A stretch of DNA of 64,000 nt from Legionella sp. PATHC032 (GTDB lineage: Bacteria; Pseudomonadota; Gammaproteobacteria; Legionellales; Legionellaceae), in NCBI RefSeq assembly GCF_026191185.1, contig NZ_JAPHOV010000001.1, positions 1,793,001-1,857,000 of the forward strand, read 5' to 3'. Positions 38,146 to 49,210 of the stretch are shown here, piece after piece; positions within the stretch are counted from its first letter, which is position 1, and each line of letters starts with the position of its first letter. A model generated the notes under the pieces. That model saw nothing but the letters and a program-made list of their open reading frames with translations, did not search any database and was not told the origin of the DNA. Position numbers and translations under genes: made by a program.

Positions 38146-39513
38146 TTACATAAAAAGTTTATCTATAGAATCGATTAATTGTTGATGAATTCCATTAAAT
38201 CCTCTATTACTCATCACTAATACAGCGTCACCTTCTCTTACTGTATTAATAATCTCATTAACGATCTCTTCATTATTTTTGCAAATTTTATACGGACAAG
38301 TCCAGGAGCTAACAGAGTCCTTTAAATTAAAATCCTGAGGGTCCAAAACATAGGCACCATCTACAGGGGCTAAAGCATAAGCCATTTCTCTGGCATGTAC
38401 GCCTGTTCTCATGGTATAGGAAGCAAACTCCATAACAGCAAAAATACGCTGATGGCGCCCACTTCTTTTTAAAGCATCAATGGTTTTAGTAATTGCGGTT
38501 GGATGGTGGGCAAAATCATCATAAACTGTTATTCCATGTCGATTGGAACGAACTTCAAGCCTTCGTTTCACTGGAGAAAATTGTTCCAAAGCCCTGGCTG
38601 CAACCTCAGAGCTTACCCCAGCATTCCAGGCAGCAGCAATTGCCGCCAGGCCATTTTCCACATTAAATTGACCAATTAAAGGCCAAGATACCTCAGCAAC
38701 CCTTACCCCATTATGCAATATTTTAAATTTTGAACCACTATCGTCAATCAGCTCGGCAACCCATTCAGCCTCCCCTGATAATGCCAGTGTTTCAATACGC
38801 GAAAATTGACCTCGCGATAGAACTTCATTCAAAGCCTTATCATCTCGAGGTTTTATAGCCACACCACTTTTTGGTATTGTTCTTAATAAATAATGAAATT
38901 GTTGTTGAATAGCTGCCAAATCGGGGTAAATATCGGCATGATCAAATTCCAAATTGTTTAGTATCGCAATATGTGGTCGATAATGCATAAATTTAGGACG
39001 TTTATCAAAAAAAGCACTATCGTACTCGTCTGCCTCAATGACAAACCACTTCCCTTTGCCAAGGCAGGCACTGCTATTGAAATCACTGGACACACCACCG
39101 ATAAGAAATCCTGGATTCATTCCTGCTTGATCCAAAATCCAGGCAATCATTGAAGTGGTGGTCGTTTTGCCATGAGTTCCAGCTACAGCAATCACCCTAT
39201 ATTTCGATAAAATATTTTCGGCAAGCCATTGAGGGCCTGACATGTATGGTTTCCCAGACTCCATAACTGCTTCAAGAACCGGCATTCCCCTCTTAATAGC
39301 ATTACCGACAATAACCATGTCAGCTTGTAATGCTAAAGTGGAATCATCGTAGCCCTCAGTCCATGAAATACCCTTGGCAGCAAGCAAATCACTTATAGGT
39401 GGGTAGCAATTGGCGTCACTTCCTGTCACTCTATACCCTGCATCACGGGCAAGTAAAGCCAGGGCACTCATAAAGGTTCCACTTACTCCTAGTATATGTA
39501 AATGTGTCATCAT
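38146..39513 (-). CDS. mpl: Murein tripeptide ligase Mpl
   Basis: Recycles the murein tripeptide by joining it to UDP-MurNAc. 455 residues, Mur ligase family: N-terminal Rossmann-like part (HILGVSGTFMSALALLARD), ATP loop VAGTHGKTTTTSMIAWILD, the VIEADEYDSAFFDKRPKF segment typical of Mpl, and C-terminal domain with VYDDFAHHPTAITKTI. Length is normal. The preceding membrane-protein gene ends 1 base upstream of its start. Confidence 0.95.
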   Translation of the reverse strand: MMTHLHILGVSGTFMSALALLARDAGYRVTGSDANCYPPISDLLAAKGISWTEGYDDSTLALQADMVIVGNAIKRGMPVLEAVMESGKPYMSGPQWLAENILSKYRVIAVAGTHGKTTTTSMIAWILDQAGMNPGFLIGGVSSDFNSSACLGKGKWFVIEADEYDSAFFDKRPKFMHYRPHIAILNNLEFDHADIYPDLAAIQQQFHYLLRTIPKSGVAIKPRDDKALNEVLSRGQFSRIETLALSGEAEWVAELIDDSGSKFKILHNGVRVAEVSWPLIGQFNVENGLAAIAAAWNAGVSSEVAARALEQFSPVKRRLEVRSNRHGITVYDDFAHHPTAITKTIDALKRSGRHQRIFAVMEFASYTMRTGVHAREMAYALAPVDGAYVLDPQDFNLKDSVSSWTCPYKICKNNEEIVNEIINTVREGDAVLVMSNRGFNGIHQQLIDSIDKLFM

Positions 39514-39514
39514 G

Positions 39515-40063
39515 TCATCGCCAAAAAGAAATAGTTAAAATGTTAACCGCTACTAAACCAAAAGCAGCCAAAACTGATTTTACTGGTGTAGTGCCTAAAG
39601 CAAATTTATAAATATGGGCTGTAATTACAAATTGCCAAATAGAAAGCCCCAAAGTAACGAACAAATATATCATACCTATAAATAAAAAAATGGGATTTTT
39701 AAGATTCTCCGCAGACAAATAAGTATCAATTAAGAACAATGGTGTCGCCAAAACATGTATAATAACATAGGCGCTCAATAGACATGTTGATGTTTGCACA
39801 AGCCTGGACGCAAGATTTTGAAACTTTAAAATAGCATAGGTATAGAATATAAAAGACAAAATCAGGCTGGTGGCCATCATTAAACTTAATAACCAATCAC
39901 GGGAAAAATCAAGTTCAGCGATGTCCCATTGAATCAGCATTATAATAGAAAATAGAAGACACATTACTACAAGAAGGAAAACGGAATAAGGAGAATTCTC
40001 TGGGGTTTCCTTCAATAAGCTCAGACGCCAGTAATAAGAAAATAGTAACTTTAAAGTATTCAT
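39515..40063 (-). CDS. Hypothetical multi-span inner-membrane protein
   Basis: 182 residues from the ATG at 40063, with five predicted helices (for example FLLVVMCLLFSIIMLIQ, LLSLMMATSLILSFIFYTYA, LVTLGLSIWQFVITAHIYKF). The five-helix layout is loosely like Yip1-type proteins, but I would not assign a family. A TTG at 40108 would add 15 basic residues; neither start has a strong ribosome binding site. It sits 1 base upstream of mpl and is probably co-transcribed with it. Confidence 0.65.
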   Translation of the reverse strand: MNTLKLLFSYYWRLSLLKETPENSPYSVFLLVVMCLLFSIIMLIQWDIAELDFSRDWLLSLMMATSLILSFIFYTYAILKFQNLASRLVQTSTCLLSAYVIIHVLATPLFLIDTYLSAENLKNPIFLFIGMIYLFVTLGLSIWQFVITAHIYKFALGTTPVKSVLAAFGLVAVNILTISFWR

Positions 40064-40188
40064 AATTATTTTTTTGATTATTTTCTTTCGGCTAAAACAC
40101 TCGTTCAATAAGACAGAATATTTTACATGCCTCCCTGAACCTTAAATGACTCCATAGCAGTTTGCAAAATAATCTTATCGTCCTTTAG

Positions 40189-43100
40189 TTAAGGCAATTT
40201 CTTCACTATATTAAGCTGTTGCACAATAGGCTGATCCCAAGGGCCAGAAATTTTATAACTATATCCCGCAATTTTCTGCATGCTTTGATTAATAATTTTA
40301 TTTGCAATCCAAGCAGCAAGACCAGCAATCGGACCCCCAGCTATCGTAGCTACAACAGGTAAGCTGGCAGTGATATGCGGTGAAATGTTTAAATCCAAAT
40401 CATATAATCGTCTTACCAAATCCAGATCCCCTTTCATACTAGCATAAGCTACTGGACCATCAATGTAACTATTATTGGTACTCATAATGCCATTATTGAC
40501 ATTAAAGTTGCCTTTAAATATATCAAAACTGTAGCCATCATTTGAGAGATCACTAAAATCAAGCTTTAACCGTCTTGGAATAGTTTGCAAACTTAATATG
40601 CTTAGTAACTTCCCTAAACCAAGTTTTTCTTCAGTCTCCGGGCTCAAATGAGTAATTCGGCCATTTTTCAACTGTAAATACATTGAACCATTCAACTTAG
40701 CCAGAGAAAAATCATATAAAGTACCTTTCCACCCCCCATGAAACTCTATATATCCTTTCCCGGCATCGACCGCGGGATTAATTGCCCAACGATCAAGACT
40801 CTTGGCCAAATCTTTCAAATACATTTTAGACTGTAGTTTTGTTTGATTAACCGTACCTTTCTGAAGCCACTCCCCCTCAAAATTAGCTTGATAATAAGGT
40901 GAATCTACCCTTAAATAATCAATATGCCATCGTTCAGATGTAGAATGACTTTTAAGGGTAATATTGCCAATTTGAATTTTTCCAATTGAAAAATTATCGA
41001 CTCTTAAATTCAAATTGGGAATTTGTGCTGGAGTAGCATGTGAAGGAGTATCTTTATTGTTTAGTGAAGACCCCATTTCAGATAAATGTAAGTATTTGAT
41101 AAAACCACTCAGAGAATTGGTTGCTGAATGATAGGTTAAATCCGCATCGATTTTTTTCTGTTTTAAATTCACAGCCCAATCATTATCAGGACGTTTTTTC
41201 GCATACACAGACATGTTATCAAACTGCTGGTTCAGAAATTTTAGTTTACCCATTTTTACATCAATAATATTAACCAAACTCAAGAGTGAGGGGTTAACAT
41301 TCTCTTTAGAGAATTTACCTAAAACTTCTTTCCATGCTTGTAAATCAAAGCCCTCTAATGTACCAGCTATACCAAGGCCAGGATGATCCTGATTGACGGC
41401 TTGGGCACTACCTAAACGTATTTGACCTGATTTTAACTTAAATACGCCTTTTTGCTTTTGCATCAAAAGATCCGTACTTAATCTTCCATTGTAATTAACT
41501 CTTAAACGAACTGTCTTTTGTGGATTAAAGTCCAGGTTAACCAGTAAGGGGATTTTTTCTTTATAAGTTTTTCCCAAAGGTGGTGGAAGATCAACTGTCA
41601 AGCCTATCAAGTCAGAATTCAACTTCATATTATCCAGGTCATTAGGGTCATCCGTAATTTTTAATAATGCCTTAGCTAAAATATTTCCTTTAAGTACAGA
41701 AAAAACAGGTAAACGCCATTTTTTCTTTAAAGATTCTACAGTGCATTCACCTTCGATTGATATTGCAGTTAATGATTGAGGCGATTTTTCCGATTGAATT
41801 TTAATATTCAGGGGATAACCAAATGCCGAAGCAGTTAAGGCACTATCCTGGATGCCTTTTTCATTAAACAGTAAATTTCCAGTAACATCCCCTACAGAAA
41901 AATCTCCCATCTGATGCTTGATGTTGATTATATTATTTTCAAAGGTTAATTCACCTCGGGCAAGATTATCATCATTCTCTGGATACAGAGGGATTTCCAA
42001 ACGTAAATTAAGTGATAGCATCCTCTTTATTAATAATATTTTTAAAGCCGATAATTTTTTCTTTAATGGAGAGTTCATAACAAAATTAAGCATTTGTTGT
42101 GCTTTTCCATGGACAATTCCATGAATTAATAAAGTTTCTCTATCTTTGCCAATATCATCGATACGCAAATTCATTTGTTTAAGTGGAATCCCCTGGGCAT
42201 CACCATCAATGATATCAATATCAAGATTTCTATTTTTTAGTTTGATATAACCTTCCAAATCTTTAATCAATTGCCATTCTCGAGTAATTAAAATATCACC
42301 ACCGACAACATGGCTTACTATAGAAAACTCCCCATTGCCATTATCAAATGGAAAATCTTTCGCCATTCCATTAAGACTTATCTTGCCTGTTGCTTGCCCC
42401 AAACGCTTGATATCATTATTTAACCAAGCAAATAACTTGGCTTTCATGTGTTTTGCAGGCAAATAAGGCATCCATTTCTGTAAATTTTTCCCAGAAAAAT
42501 TACCCACTAAACGAATATTGCCTACAGAATTTTGAGTCAGCTGATCAAAAGCTCCTTCCAGACTAATCGTCAATTCGGGTTGACTTGCAACCAAGCGTTC
42601 AATACTCAACCGCAACCCATCATTTAATTCTTTCCAATCAAAAGCACCATTAAAAATCGCCAGTTTTTGAGTAGGGTAGCCTTTGATCTGCAAAGTTGAA
42701 TTCTCTGAATCTAACTCCAGGCGCCCTTCTGTAGGCTGCCAATTTAAAACGCCGGCTAAATTACTCACCCCAGGAATATTGTCCTTCGCTCTCCATCCTA
42801 ATTGATCAAATCGAGTTAAAATATAATTAATTTGATTTTCTTTGATTAATACCTGAACATCACTCAAGATCCCATGCGGCTTTAACTGCAGTATATTTTG
42901 AATAGCCGGCGGCCAATTAATCGCCCCAGATAATAGTGATTCTACAATAAGGGATTTTGTAAAGACTTGATAGGTATTCTGATTTTTATTAAAACGAATC
43001 GACAATTGATTCTCTGGCCAAGTAACTCCTGCTACTCTTAGTTTCATATGGTCTGCCTGGAACTGCCAACCTTGTTTATCCAATCTCCATCCCATGTTGG

Positions 43101-44010
43101 CATAAAATGACTGGATCAACTTACTATTTTTTTTATTTAATAATTTCCATGCCAAACGTTTGAGTTTCAATTGTGCTTGAATTGATGCAATATTCCCTTT
43201 CTCCAAATCAACCCATAATGAGATGTCTCCTTTCCCTCCCTCCAGTTGTATGGAGGATTTTGGCAATAAATTTTGCCATTGCGCAGGTAAAACATTAATA
43301 GCTGAAAAATAGAGGCGTCCACTGGTATTTTCAATTTGAGAAGGATCGAATTGTACATTACCTAGCAGTTGGAAAACGGTTGCATTTGTTTGCTCGAGTT
43401 TTGCTTCTCCCTTTATCTTATAACTTCTCCCTTTATTAACTATCGACAAGTTTAATCCGTTCACAGGAATTAATGACCCGTCATTAAAATGTAAGTGAGC
43501 GGAAACATGCCGTACAATTAATTTTTCCTGCTGAGCAAGCCAATCTAATATTTCCCGAGTTTTTTCGGGTGTAATATCAGCATCTTTCATTGCATTACTT
43601 GAAATTCCCTCAATACGCCAATGCCCATCTTTTTCACGAAAAATCAAATGCATGTCATCGATATAAAGTACGCCAGGTTGAATGCGCCAATTCCAGAGGG
43701 ATTTAAATAAATTAACACCGACAATTAGCTTATCCAAATAAATTGACTTATTATGGCCATCGTGAATTCTTATATGTTTTAATTTAACTACTGGTTCAAA
43801 CCAATACCACCCTGTTTCCATAGTTTGAACAGTAACTGGTTGACCCAAAAGTGAAGTCAAATGCTGCTCTACCTCCCCTTTATATTGTTTAGCCCAGGGA
43901 GTAAGAGCACGAAATATACTGGAAAAAACAGCTGCGAAAATTATCAGGACAGCTAATACCATCCAAATTTTTTTTAAAAATTTATTTGCCAAAAGGTTAT
44001 TATCGGTCAT
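40189..44010 (-). CDS. yhdP: YhdP-family AsmA-like envelope protein
   Basis: 1273-residue protein with a single N-terminal membrane anchor (KIWMVLAVLIIFAAVFSSIF) and a very long periplasmic beta-rich repeat body, the AsmA/TamB/YhdP bridge-like architecture. In E. coli YhdP helps move phospholipids to the outer membrane. The YhdP-type start (PWAKQYKGEVEQHLTSLLGQ) and C-terminal AsmA-like part (LGLGKLLSILSLQTIPRRLK, then VATIAGGPIAGLAAWIANKI) are recognisable. Its ATG overlaps the fliJ stop by 11 bases, so it is translationally linked to the flagellar operon, an odd pairing. Confidence 0.88.
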   Translation of the reverse strand: MTDNNLLANKFLKKIWMVLAVLIIFAAVFSSIFRALTPWAKQYKGEVEQHLTSLLGQPVTVQTMETGWYWFEPVVKLKHIRIHDGHNKSIYLDKLIVGVNLFKSLWNWRIQPGVLYIDDMHLIFREKDGHWRIEGISSNAMKDADITPEKTREILDWLAQQEKLIVRHVSAHLHFNDGSLIPVNGLNLSIVNKGRSYKIKGEAKLEQTNATVFQLLGNVQFDPSQIENTSGRLYFSAINVLPAQWQNLLPKSSIQLEGGKGDISLWVDLEKGNIASIQAQLKLKRLAWKLLNKKNSKLIQSFYANMGWRLDKQGWQFQADHMKLRVAGVTWPENQLSIRFNKNQNTYQVFTKSLIVESLLSGAINWPPAIQNILQLKPHGILSDVQVLIKENQINYILTRFDQLGWRAKDNIPGVSNLAGVLNWQPTEGRLELDSENSTLQIKGYPTQKLAIFNGAFDWKELNDGLRLSIERLVASQPELTISLEGAFDQLTQNSVGNIRLVGNFSGKNLQKWMPYLPAKHMKAKLFAWLNNDIKRLGQATGKISLNGMAKDFPFDNGNGEFSIVSHVVGGDILITREWQLIKDLEGYIKLKNRNLDIDIIDGDAQGIPLKQMNLRIDDIGKDRETLLIHGIVHGKAQQMLNFVMNSPLKKKLSALKILLIKRMLSLNLRLEIPLYPENDDNLARGELTFENNIINIKHQMGDFSVGDVTGNLLFNEKGIQDSALTASAFGYPLNIKIQSEKSPQSLTAISIEGECTVESLKKKWRLPVFSVLKGNILAKALLKITDDPNDLDNMKLNSDLIGLTVDLPPPLGKTYKEKIPLLVNLDFNPQKTVRLRVNYNGRLSTDLLMQKQKGVFKLKSGQIRLGSAQAVNQDHPGLGIAGTLEGFDLQAWKEVLGKFSKENVNPSLLSLVNIIDVKMGKLKFLNQQFDNMSVYAKKRPDNDWAVNLKQKKIDADLTYHSATNSLSGFIKYLHLSEMGSSLNNKDTPSHATPAQIPNLNLRVDNFSIGKIQIGNITLKSHSTSERWHIDYLRVDSPYYQANFEGEWLQKGTVNQTKLQSKMYLKDLAKSLDRWAINPAVDAGKGYIEFHGGWKGTLYDFSLAKLNGSMYLQLKNGRITHLSPETEEKLGLGKLLSILSLQTIPRRLKLDFSDLSNDGYSFDIFKGNFNVNNGIMSTNNSYIDGPVAYASMKGDLDLVRRLYDLDLNISPHITASLPVVATIAGGPIAGLAAWIANKIINQSMQKIAGYSYKISGPWDQPIVQQLNIVKKLP

Positions 44011-44455
44011 GTTTTAAACTACTATACCATTGCTTTTGTGCATATTCATCCGTTTCCTTTTGCTCAATACGCTGTAATTGCTTCAGTTCAGCTTTTTTTA
44101 CTCGTTCAATTAACTTATTTATCCCTTCTTCTGAGGTTTTGGCTTGCTTATAATTTAAGTCGGCCTTCATTCTGCTTTTTGCAAGTTGACTCAAATAGGA
44201 ATTTAATTGTACCAAAGCAGTATCCAAATGATTAATAAAATTAATTCGGTTACGTAAAGGCCCTACGCAACTACCTTGCTGTCCTAATACTTCCAATTGC
44301 TGTAAATAATCTCGTCTGTAACCAACTAATTGTTCGTGCCTTGCTTTATTCTGATTAAATTGCTCTTTTGCTTTCATCAGCTCTATATAAGCCTGTTGGG
44401 TCGCTTCCTGTTTAACTTTTAATAACTGAATCAAACGATCTAATCTCTCACTCAT
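44000..44455 (-). CDS. fliJ: Flagellar export chaperone FliJ
   Basis: 151-residue, almost wholly helical coiled-coil protein that sits inside the FliI ATPase ring of the flagellar type III export apparatus. It is rich in Gln, Lys and Glu with heptad-like spacing ([20 protein letters not shown]). Its sequence is poorly conserved, so the call rests on size, coiled-coil character and its place directly after fliI with an ATGA overlap. Confidence 0.88.
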   Translation of the reverse strand: MSERLDRLIQLLKVKQEATQQAYIELMKAKEQFNQNKARHEQLVGYRRDYLQQLEVLGQQGSCVGPLRNRINFINHLDTALVQLNSYLSQLAKSRMKADLNYKQAKTSEEGINKLIERVKKAELKQLQRIEQKETDEYAQKQWYSSLKHDR

Positions 44456-45804
44456 TGGTCATTCCCTACCAAAGTTGAAACCAGTTTGGCTAACGATATT
44501 AAACTCTCATCATAGCTCACTTGTTCATTCATTCCTTGCACCAGGTAATCCTTGAGTTTATTCACTGCTAAGATTGCCTTATCCACCAAGGGATCACTTC
44601 CTTTTGCATACGCTCCTAATAAAATTAAATCCTTGTTTTTTTCATAAACAGACAAATATTTTTTAAACAGCAACATATCTTTCATATGTTGTTCAGAGAC
44701 AATACCCTGCATAACTCGGCTAATAGAAGCCTCAAGATCTATTGCAGGATATTGCCCTTGTTCAGCAAGCGCTCTGCTTAATACAACATGACCATCCAAA
44801 ATAGCTCGTGCCGCATCTGCTATGGGATCTTGCAAATCATCTCCCTCGGTCAAGACAGTATAAAATGCTGTAATTGAACCACTCCCCGAAGTCCCATTTC
44901 CAGCTCTTTCAACCAATTTAGGCAACTTGGCAAATACCGATGGCGGATATCCTTTTGTAGCAGGGGCCTCACCAATCGATAAAGCAATTTCCCTTTGTGC
45001 CTGGGCAAAACGGGTTAAAGAATCGATCAGCAAGAGAACATGTTTACCTTGATCTCGAAAATACTCAGCAATACTTGTTGCAACCTTTGCTCCATGCAAA
45101 CGCATCAAAGGGCTTTCATCCGCTGGAGCGGCAACTACAACCGCCCGCTTCAAACCTTCTATACCCAAGTTGCACTCAATAAATTCTTTTACCTCGCGCC
45201 CACGTTCTCCAATTAATCCAACCACAACAACATCAGCTTCAGTAAAACGGGTCATCATCCCAAGCAAAACTGATTTGCCTACTCCACTTCCAGCGAACAA
45301 ACCTATCCGTTGTCCACGACCAACTGTTAATAAGCCATTAATGGCACGAATCCCAACATCCAATGGGACTTCAATAGGGGCTCTTTTTAAAGGATTGATC
45401 ACTTGTCCTATCAATGGATAAGCCTCAACCATTTCGTTAGGAGGTCCATCATCTATAAACATTCCGGAACCATTTAATATTCTTCCTAATAGTTGATGAC
45501 CGACACTCACTTGAGCAATTCGTCCGGTAGGAATAATTTTCATTCCTGGAGCTATTCCTTGTATATCTCCTATAGACATTAAATAAACACTTTCATTGTT
45601 AAAACCAACAACTTCTGCCTGAACAGAATGTTCATCATTGATTTTAACCAGGCAGCGCGCTCCTATGGGTTGATTAAATCCTTTTGCTTCTATAGTTAAA
45701 CCTATCGCTCTGCTGATTCTACCACAATGTAACAATCCGGAATGATGTTTCTTCCTTGTCCCTGACAAAATTTTATGGAGTTGTGTTTGATAAATAGCCA
45801 TCAC
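44452..45804 (-). CDS. fliI: Flagellum-specific ATPase FliI
   Basis: 450-residue F1-beta-like ATPase that energises flagellar protein export. Walker A is [17 protein letters not shown], Walker B is [20 protein letters not shown], and the type III ATPase hallmark [20 protein letters not shown] is present. It overlaps fliH by 1 base and fliJ by 4. Confidence 0.97.
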   Translation of the reverse strand: MMAIYQTQLHKILSGTRKKHHSGLLHCGRISRAIGLTIEAKGFNQPIGARCLVKINDEHSVQAEVVGFNNESVYLMSIGDIQGIAPGMKIIPTGRIAQVSVGHQLLGRILNGSGMFIDDGPPNEMVEAYPLIGQVINPLKRAPIEVPLDVGIRAINGLLTVGRGQRIGLFAGSGVGKSVLLGMMTRFTEADVVVVGLIGERGREVKEFIECNLGIEGLKRAVVVAAPADESPLMRLHGAKVATSIAEYFRDQGKHVLLLIDSLTRFAQAQREIALSIGEAPATKGYPPSVFAKLPKLVERAGNGTSGSGSITAFYTVLTEGDDLQDPIADAARAILDGHVVLSRALAEQGQYPAIDLEASISRVMQGIVSEQHMKDMLLFKKYLSVYEKNKDLILLGAYAKGSDPLVDKAILAVNKLKDYLVQGMNEQVSYDESLISLAKLVSTLVGNDQ

Positions 45805-46442
45805 TATTCCTGAGAAACGCCCATTTGGATTATATTCTCTTTATTAATGTATTCATTGAATAAGGTAGTAAAACGGGTTTGAATTCGACCATCCAACTCG
45901 CTGTGTTCACCTTGTAAATAAAAATCTCCGCGATTTAATGCTGGATCAGCCACTAACAATTCATGAAGACCAGGGATATTGCTTTCAGAAAATACTTCTT
46001 TAATCCATCGCACATCATCAGGGTGCATGCTTATAGACTTCTTGCCACTTAAAGAAGGTAACTCACCTTTTATTTTATTCAATAAATCATTTAGCTTATC
46101 TGGATTAACAGAAAGCTCAACAGCAACACAATGTTGGCTTAACCAGATGATGGTTTGAATGATTTCCTGCGTCAATTGCTCATCTAAAATTTGAACTGGT
46201 TTTTGGATTAACTCCAACCACTTGGACAGCTCTGCTTTAATTGTATTAATTTCTTGTTGTGCCTGTTGAAACCCATCTGCATAACCTTTTTGAAAAGCTT
46301 CCTGCTTCACTGCTTCCAATTCATTAATCAATTCTTCTTCATCAGACTGTGAAGGTTCAGTATCTTTGGAAGTCTGATACTTCCAAGTAGTAAATTCAAT
46401 TTTTTTTACCTCTTTGCTATATGGCTCAAATTCATTTGACAT
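45804..46442 (-). CDS. fliH: Flagellar assembly protein FliH
   Basis: 212-residue regulator and stator of the FliI ATPase. It has an acidic N-terminal part, the [20 protein letters not shown] segment with its glycine-spaced pattern typical of FliH, and a C-terminal FliI-binding domain ([20 protein letters not shown]). A gap of 141 bases separates it from fliG, larger than elsewhere in this flagellar run. Confidence 0.92.
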   Translation of the reverse strand: MSNEFEPYSKEVKKIEFTTWKYQTSKDTEPSQSDEEELINELEAVKQEAFQKGYADGFQQAQQEINTIKAELSKWLELIQKPVQILDEQLTQEIIQTIIWLSQHCVAVELSVNPDKLNDLLNKIKGELPSLSGKKSISMHPDDVRWIKEVFSESNIPGLHELLVADPALNRGDFYLQGEHSELDGRIQTRFTTLFNEYINKENIIQMGVSQE

Positions 46443-46556
46443 AGTTATCTAACCTTATCTCGGGCTCAAATCATACCAAAAATCACCATTTGGGACAAAT
46501 AAAATACAATTTTGGTGCGAACTATTGCTTAATGATTTTTACTATATCCATAAAAT

Positions 46557-46577
46557 GTCTTAAACACATCCTAAGAC
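46557..46577 (-). terminator. Weak hairpin between fliG and fliH
   Basis: On the minus strand GTCTTA-ggatgtgtt-TAAGAC is followed by ATTTTATGG. It lies 7 bases past the fliG stop codon. It could reduce read-through into fliHIJ; the stem is only 6 base pairs. Confidence 0.3.
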
Positions 46578-46583
46578 GAGTAA

Positions 46584-47573
46584 CTAGATTAATTCGTCCC
46601 CCCCCTTTGCTCCGAGGCTAATCTTGCCATCTTCAGCCAAATTCCTTGCTATGGCTAAAATATCTCGCTGAGCCCGCTCCACATCACTAACTCTTACAGG
46701 TCCTTGCACCTCAATATCATCTCTGAGGAGATCAGCAGCTCGCTTCGACATATTCGAATAGATTTTTTCTTTCGTTGTTTCAGTAGTACCCTTCAACGCT
46801 AGTTTTAATTGATCAGATGTAACCTCTCGCAATAAAGTTTGTACACTTCTATCATCCATGTCTTTGATATTTTCAAAAACAAACATCTTATCTCTTATTT
46901 TTTCGCTTAACTCCTCATCCCAATCCTTAATTCTCTCCAGTACTTCTTCTTCCATGGCGCCATCCAAAAAATTAATCACATCCGCTACGGTTTTAATTCC
47001 ACCGACAGAAGATGATTTACCTGTGGTTTGACCGCTTAGCTGCTTTTCAATTACATGACCGAGCTCAGAAATTGCTTCAGGTTTAACTGTATCAATATTA
47101 CACATTCGTAATAACACTTCCGCTCTTTTTTCTGCACTAAAGTAACTAACTACTTCAGCGGATTGCTCACTATCCAGATGAATTAATATAGTGGCTATGA
47201 TTTGGGGATGTTCATTACGAATCACTTCGGCTATCAAACGTCCATCCAACCATTTCAATTTATTCAAACCACTGTCTTTGTTTGATACCAATATTCTATC
47301 AATAAACGGATTTGCTTTTTCTTCACCCAAAGCTTCTATGAGAACGGTTCTGAGATAATGCTCTGTATCTACAGTTAAGCTGGTTTGATCTTCAATTGCA
47401 CTGATAAAGTCAATGAGAACATTCTGCATTTTCGCCTTGCTCACGCTATTCATCGTTGACATAGCCATACCAACTTTTTGTACTTGCCTGGGTTCTAAAT
47501 GCTTTAATACTTCTGAAGCGTTTTTTTCACCCATACTTAACAATAAAATAGCTGCTCGCTCTATTCCGTCCAT
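46584..47573 (-). CDS. fliG: Flagellar motor switch protein FliG
   Basis: 329-residue rotor protein that contacts the stator and sets rotation direction. The start (IERAAILLLSMGEKNASEVL), the EHPQIIATILIHLDSEQSAE middle segment and the charged C-terminal torque helix (DDIEVQGPVRVSDVERAQRD) are all typical. fliF ends 2 bases upstream. Confidence 0.97.
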   Translation of the reverse strand: MDGIERAAILLLSMGEKNASEVLKHLEPRQVQKVGMAMSTMNSVSKAKMQNVLIDFISAIEDQTSLTVDTEHYLRTVLIEALGEEKANPFIDRILVSNKDSGLNKLKWLDGRLIAEVIRNEHPQIIATILIHLDSEQSAEVVSYFSAEKRAEVLLRMCNIDTVKPEAISELGHVIEKQLSGQTTGKSSSVGGIKTVADVINFLDGAMEEEVLERIKDWDEELSEKIRDKMFVFENIKDMDDRSVQTLLREVTSDQLKLALKGTTETTKEKIYSNMSKRAADLLRDDIEVQGPVRVSDVERAQRDILAIARNLAEDGKISLGAKGGDELI

Positions 47574-47575
47574 AA

Positions 47576-49210
47576 TTACCCCCGATCAACCCATGATTTC
47601 ACTACTTGTGCGACGCGTTTGGGTTCTTTATCAACCACTTGACGAAGTAAACTTAGCTGGGTTTCATAATCCTGAACATCCTTAAATGATATCTTCCCAT
47701 CCAATGTAAAGTCGCCTGAATCCTGATTATTAGAAGCTTGGTCCATGTCTTTATTGCTTGCCAAAGTTTTTAACATAGGCCTTAATACACCAAATAGGAT
47801 TGCCAAGATAAAAAGAGCCCCGCCAATCTGCTTAATCACAGACCAAAAACTGTCTTTTTGCCAAAAATGTTCTTCTGGAATTGCTTCTATAGGATCTGGC
47901 TTTACAAAACTACTGTTGATCACATTCAAGCTATCTCCTCTCTTGACATTTAATCCTATAGCATCAGAGACCAATAACTTTATCTGTTCAATTTCTTCTT
48001 TAGTTAGCGGTTTCTTCTCCAGTTTCTTGGTTTTATCATTCATTACAGGTCTATTATCTACCAATACCGCAACAGACAAGCGTTTTATTGTTCCCGGTTG
48101 ATTTTTAGTATGACTTATTGTTTTATCCAATTCGAAATTTTTAGTGGTTTGCATGCGAACATCCTTTGCCTGCATTTGATCTGACGAGGTTTGCTGTGGC
48201 GAGTTATTTGGTGTAGATTTTTGTTGAGGATTATTTTTTTGCCCAAGAGAACCATTTGGTTGAGGAGTATTTGATAATGTCCCAGGAACCCCGCTTGCTT
48301 CATTTGACGCATTACGACTCTCTTGCATAGTTTGTTCACTGCGTAAAGCAGAGAGCTCTGGGTTGAACAACTCTTGAGTTTGCTCATAACTGGTAAAATC
48401 AATATCTGCAGATACTTTGGCCCTGACGCGGCCATATCCCAATATTGGCGTTAAGATATCCTGAATTTTTTGAGCGTATTGATGTTCCAGGTTTTGTCTG
48501 TAATCAAGAAAACGCTCAGTCTCCGAAAAGAGATTATATCCGCTACCTTCATTTAGCAATTGCCCGTCTTGATCAACTACTGTTACTCTTCCTGCGCTTA
48601 AATTCGGAATACTTGATGCTACTAAATTGACAATCGCTGCTATAGTATGTTTTTTTATTTCAAATCCTGAATAAACATCAATGAATACAGAAGCACTAGG
48701 CTCTTGTGAGTCTCTTACAAAAGCTGACTCTCTCGGAATTGCCAAGTGCACTCTAGCCGATTTAATATTATTAAATTTACTAATCGTACGCGCTAATTCG
48801 GCCTCAAGAGCTTGCTTATATCGGGCGTTTTCCATAAACTGGCTGGTATTAAAAACTCCACCGCCGCTACCCAAAAGATCATGACCAATAGCAGTATCGC
48901 GAGGCAACCCTTGTGCAGCTAATTTCAAACGCGCGCTTTGCAACTCATCAGCAGGCACCATCAACAATCCATTATTCTTGTCAATTTTAAAATCAATACC
49001 ATTGCGCTCTAAAATAGTCAGAATCTCTGATGAGTCTTGCGCATTGATCTGACTATATAAAGGAACATAGCTTGGATCACGAGACCATAGAACCACTGCC
49101 ACTCCTATTGCAATACTGGCTGCCAATCCAAACAACACTCCAATTTGGCGTGGTATAGATAAGCTTGCAAATTTTGTAGCTGCCACTGAAGCATTATCAG
49201 CCAATGCCAT
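47576..49210 (-). CDS. fliF: Flagellar MS-ring protein FliF
   Basis: 544-residue inner-membrane ring on which the flagellum is built. Two membrane helices (about residues 24-46 and 450-470) flank the periplasmic domain (YVPLYSQINAQDSSEILTIL, RVHLAIPRESAFVRD). A low-complexity Asn/Gln/Ser-rich insert lies at about residues 310-345, and the C-terminal cytoplasmic tail binds FliG. A 171-base AT-rich gap separates it from fliE; I find no clear promoter there. Confidence 0.96.
   Translation of the reverse strand: MALADNASVAATKFASLSIPRQIGVLFGLAASIAIGVAVVLWSRDPSYVPLYSQINAQDSSEILTILERNGIDFKIDKNNGLLMVPADELQSARLKLAAQGLPRDTAIGHDLLGSGGGVFNTSQFMENARYKQALEAELARTISKFNNIKSARVHLAIPRESAFVRDSQEPSASVFIDVYSGFEIKKHTIAAIVNLVASSIPNLSAGRVTVVDQDGQLLNEGSGYNLFSETERFLDYRQNLEHQYAQKIQDILTPILGYGRVRAKVSADIDFTSYEQTQELFNPELSALRSEQTMQESRNASNEASGVPGTLSNTPQPNGSLGQKNNPQQKSTPNNSPQQTSSDQMQAKDVRMQTTKNFELDKTISHTKNQPGTIKRLSVAVLVDNRPVMNDKTKKLEKKPLTKEEIEQIKLLVSDAIGLNVKRGDSLNVINSSFVKPDPIEAIPEEHFWQKDSFWSVIKQIGGALFILAILFGVLRPMLKTLASNKDMDQASNNQDSGDFTLDGKISFKDVQDYETQLSLLRQVVDKEPKRVAQVVKSWVDRG

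Noticed and set aside
46464-46478. GG-N10-GC sigma-54-like site upstream of fliH
   Set aside because: The -12 part reads GAGC, not TTGC, and the start site would fall on the ribosome binding site; chance match more likely.
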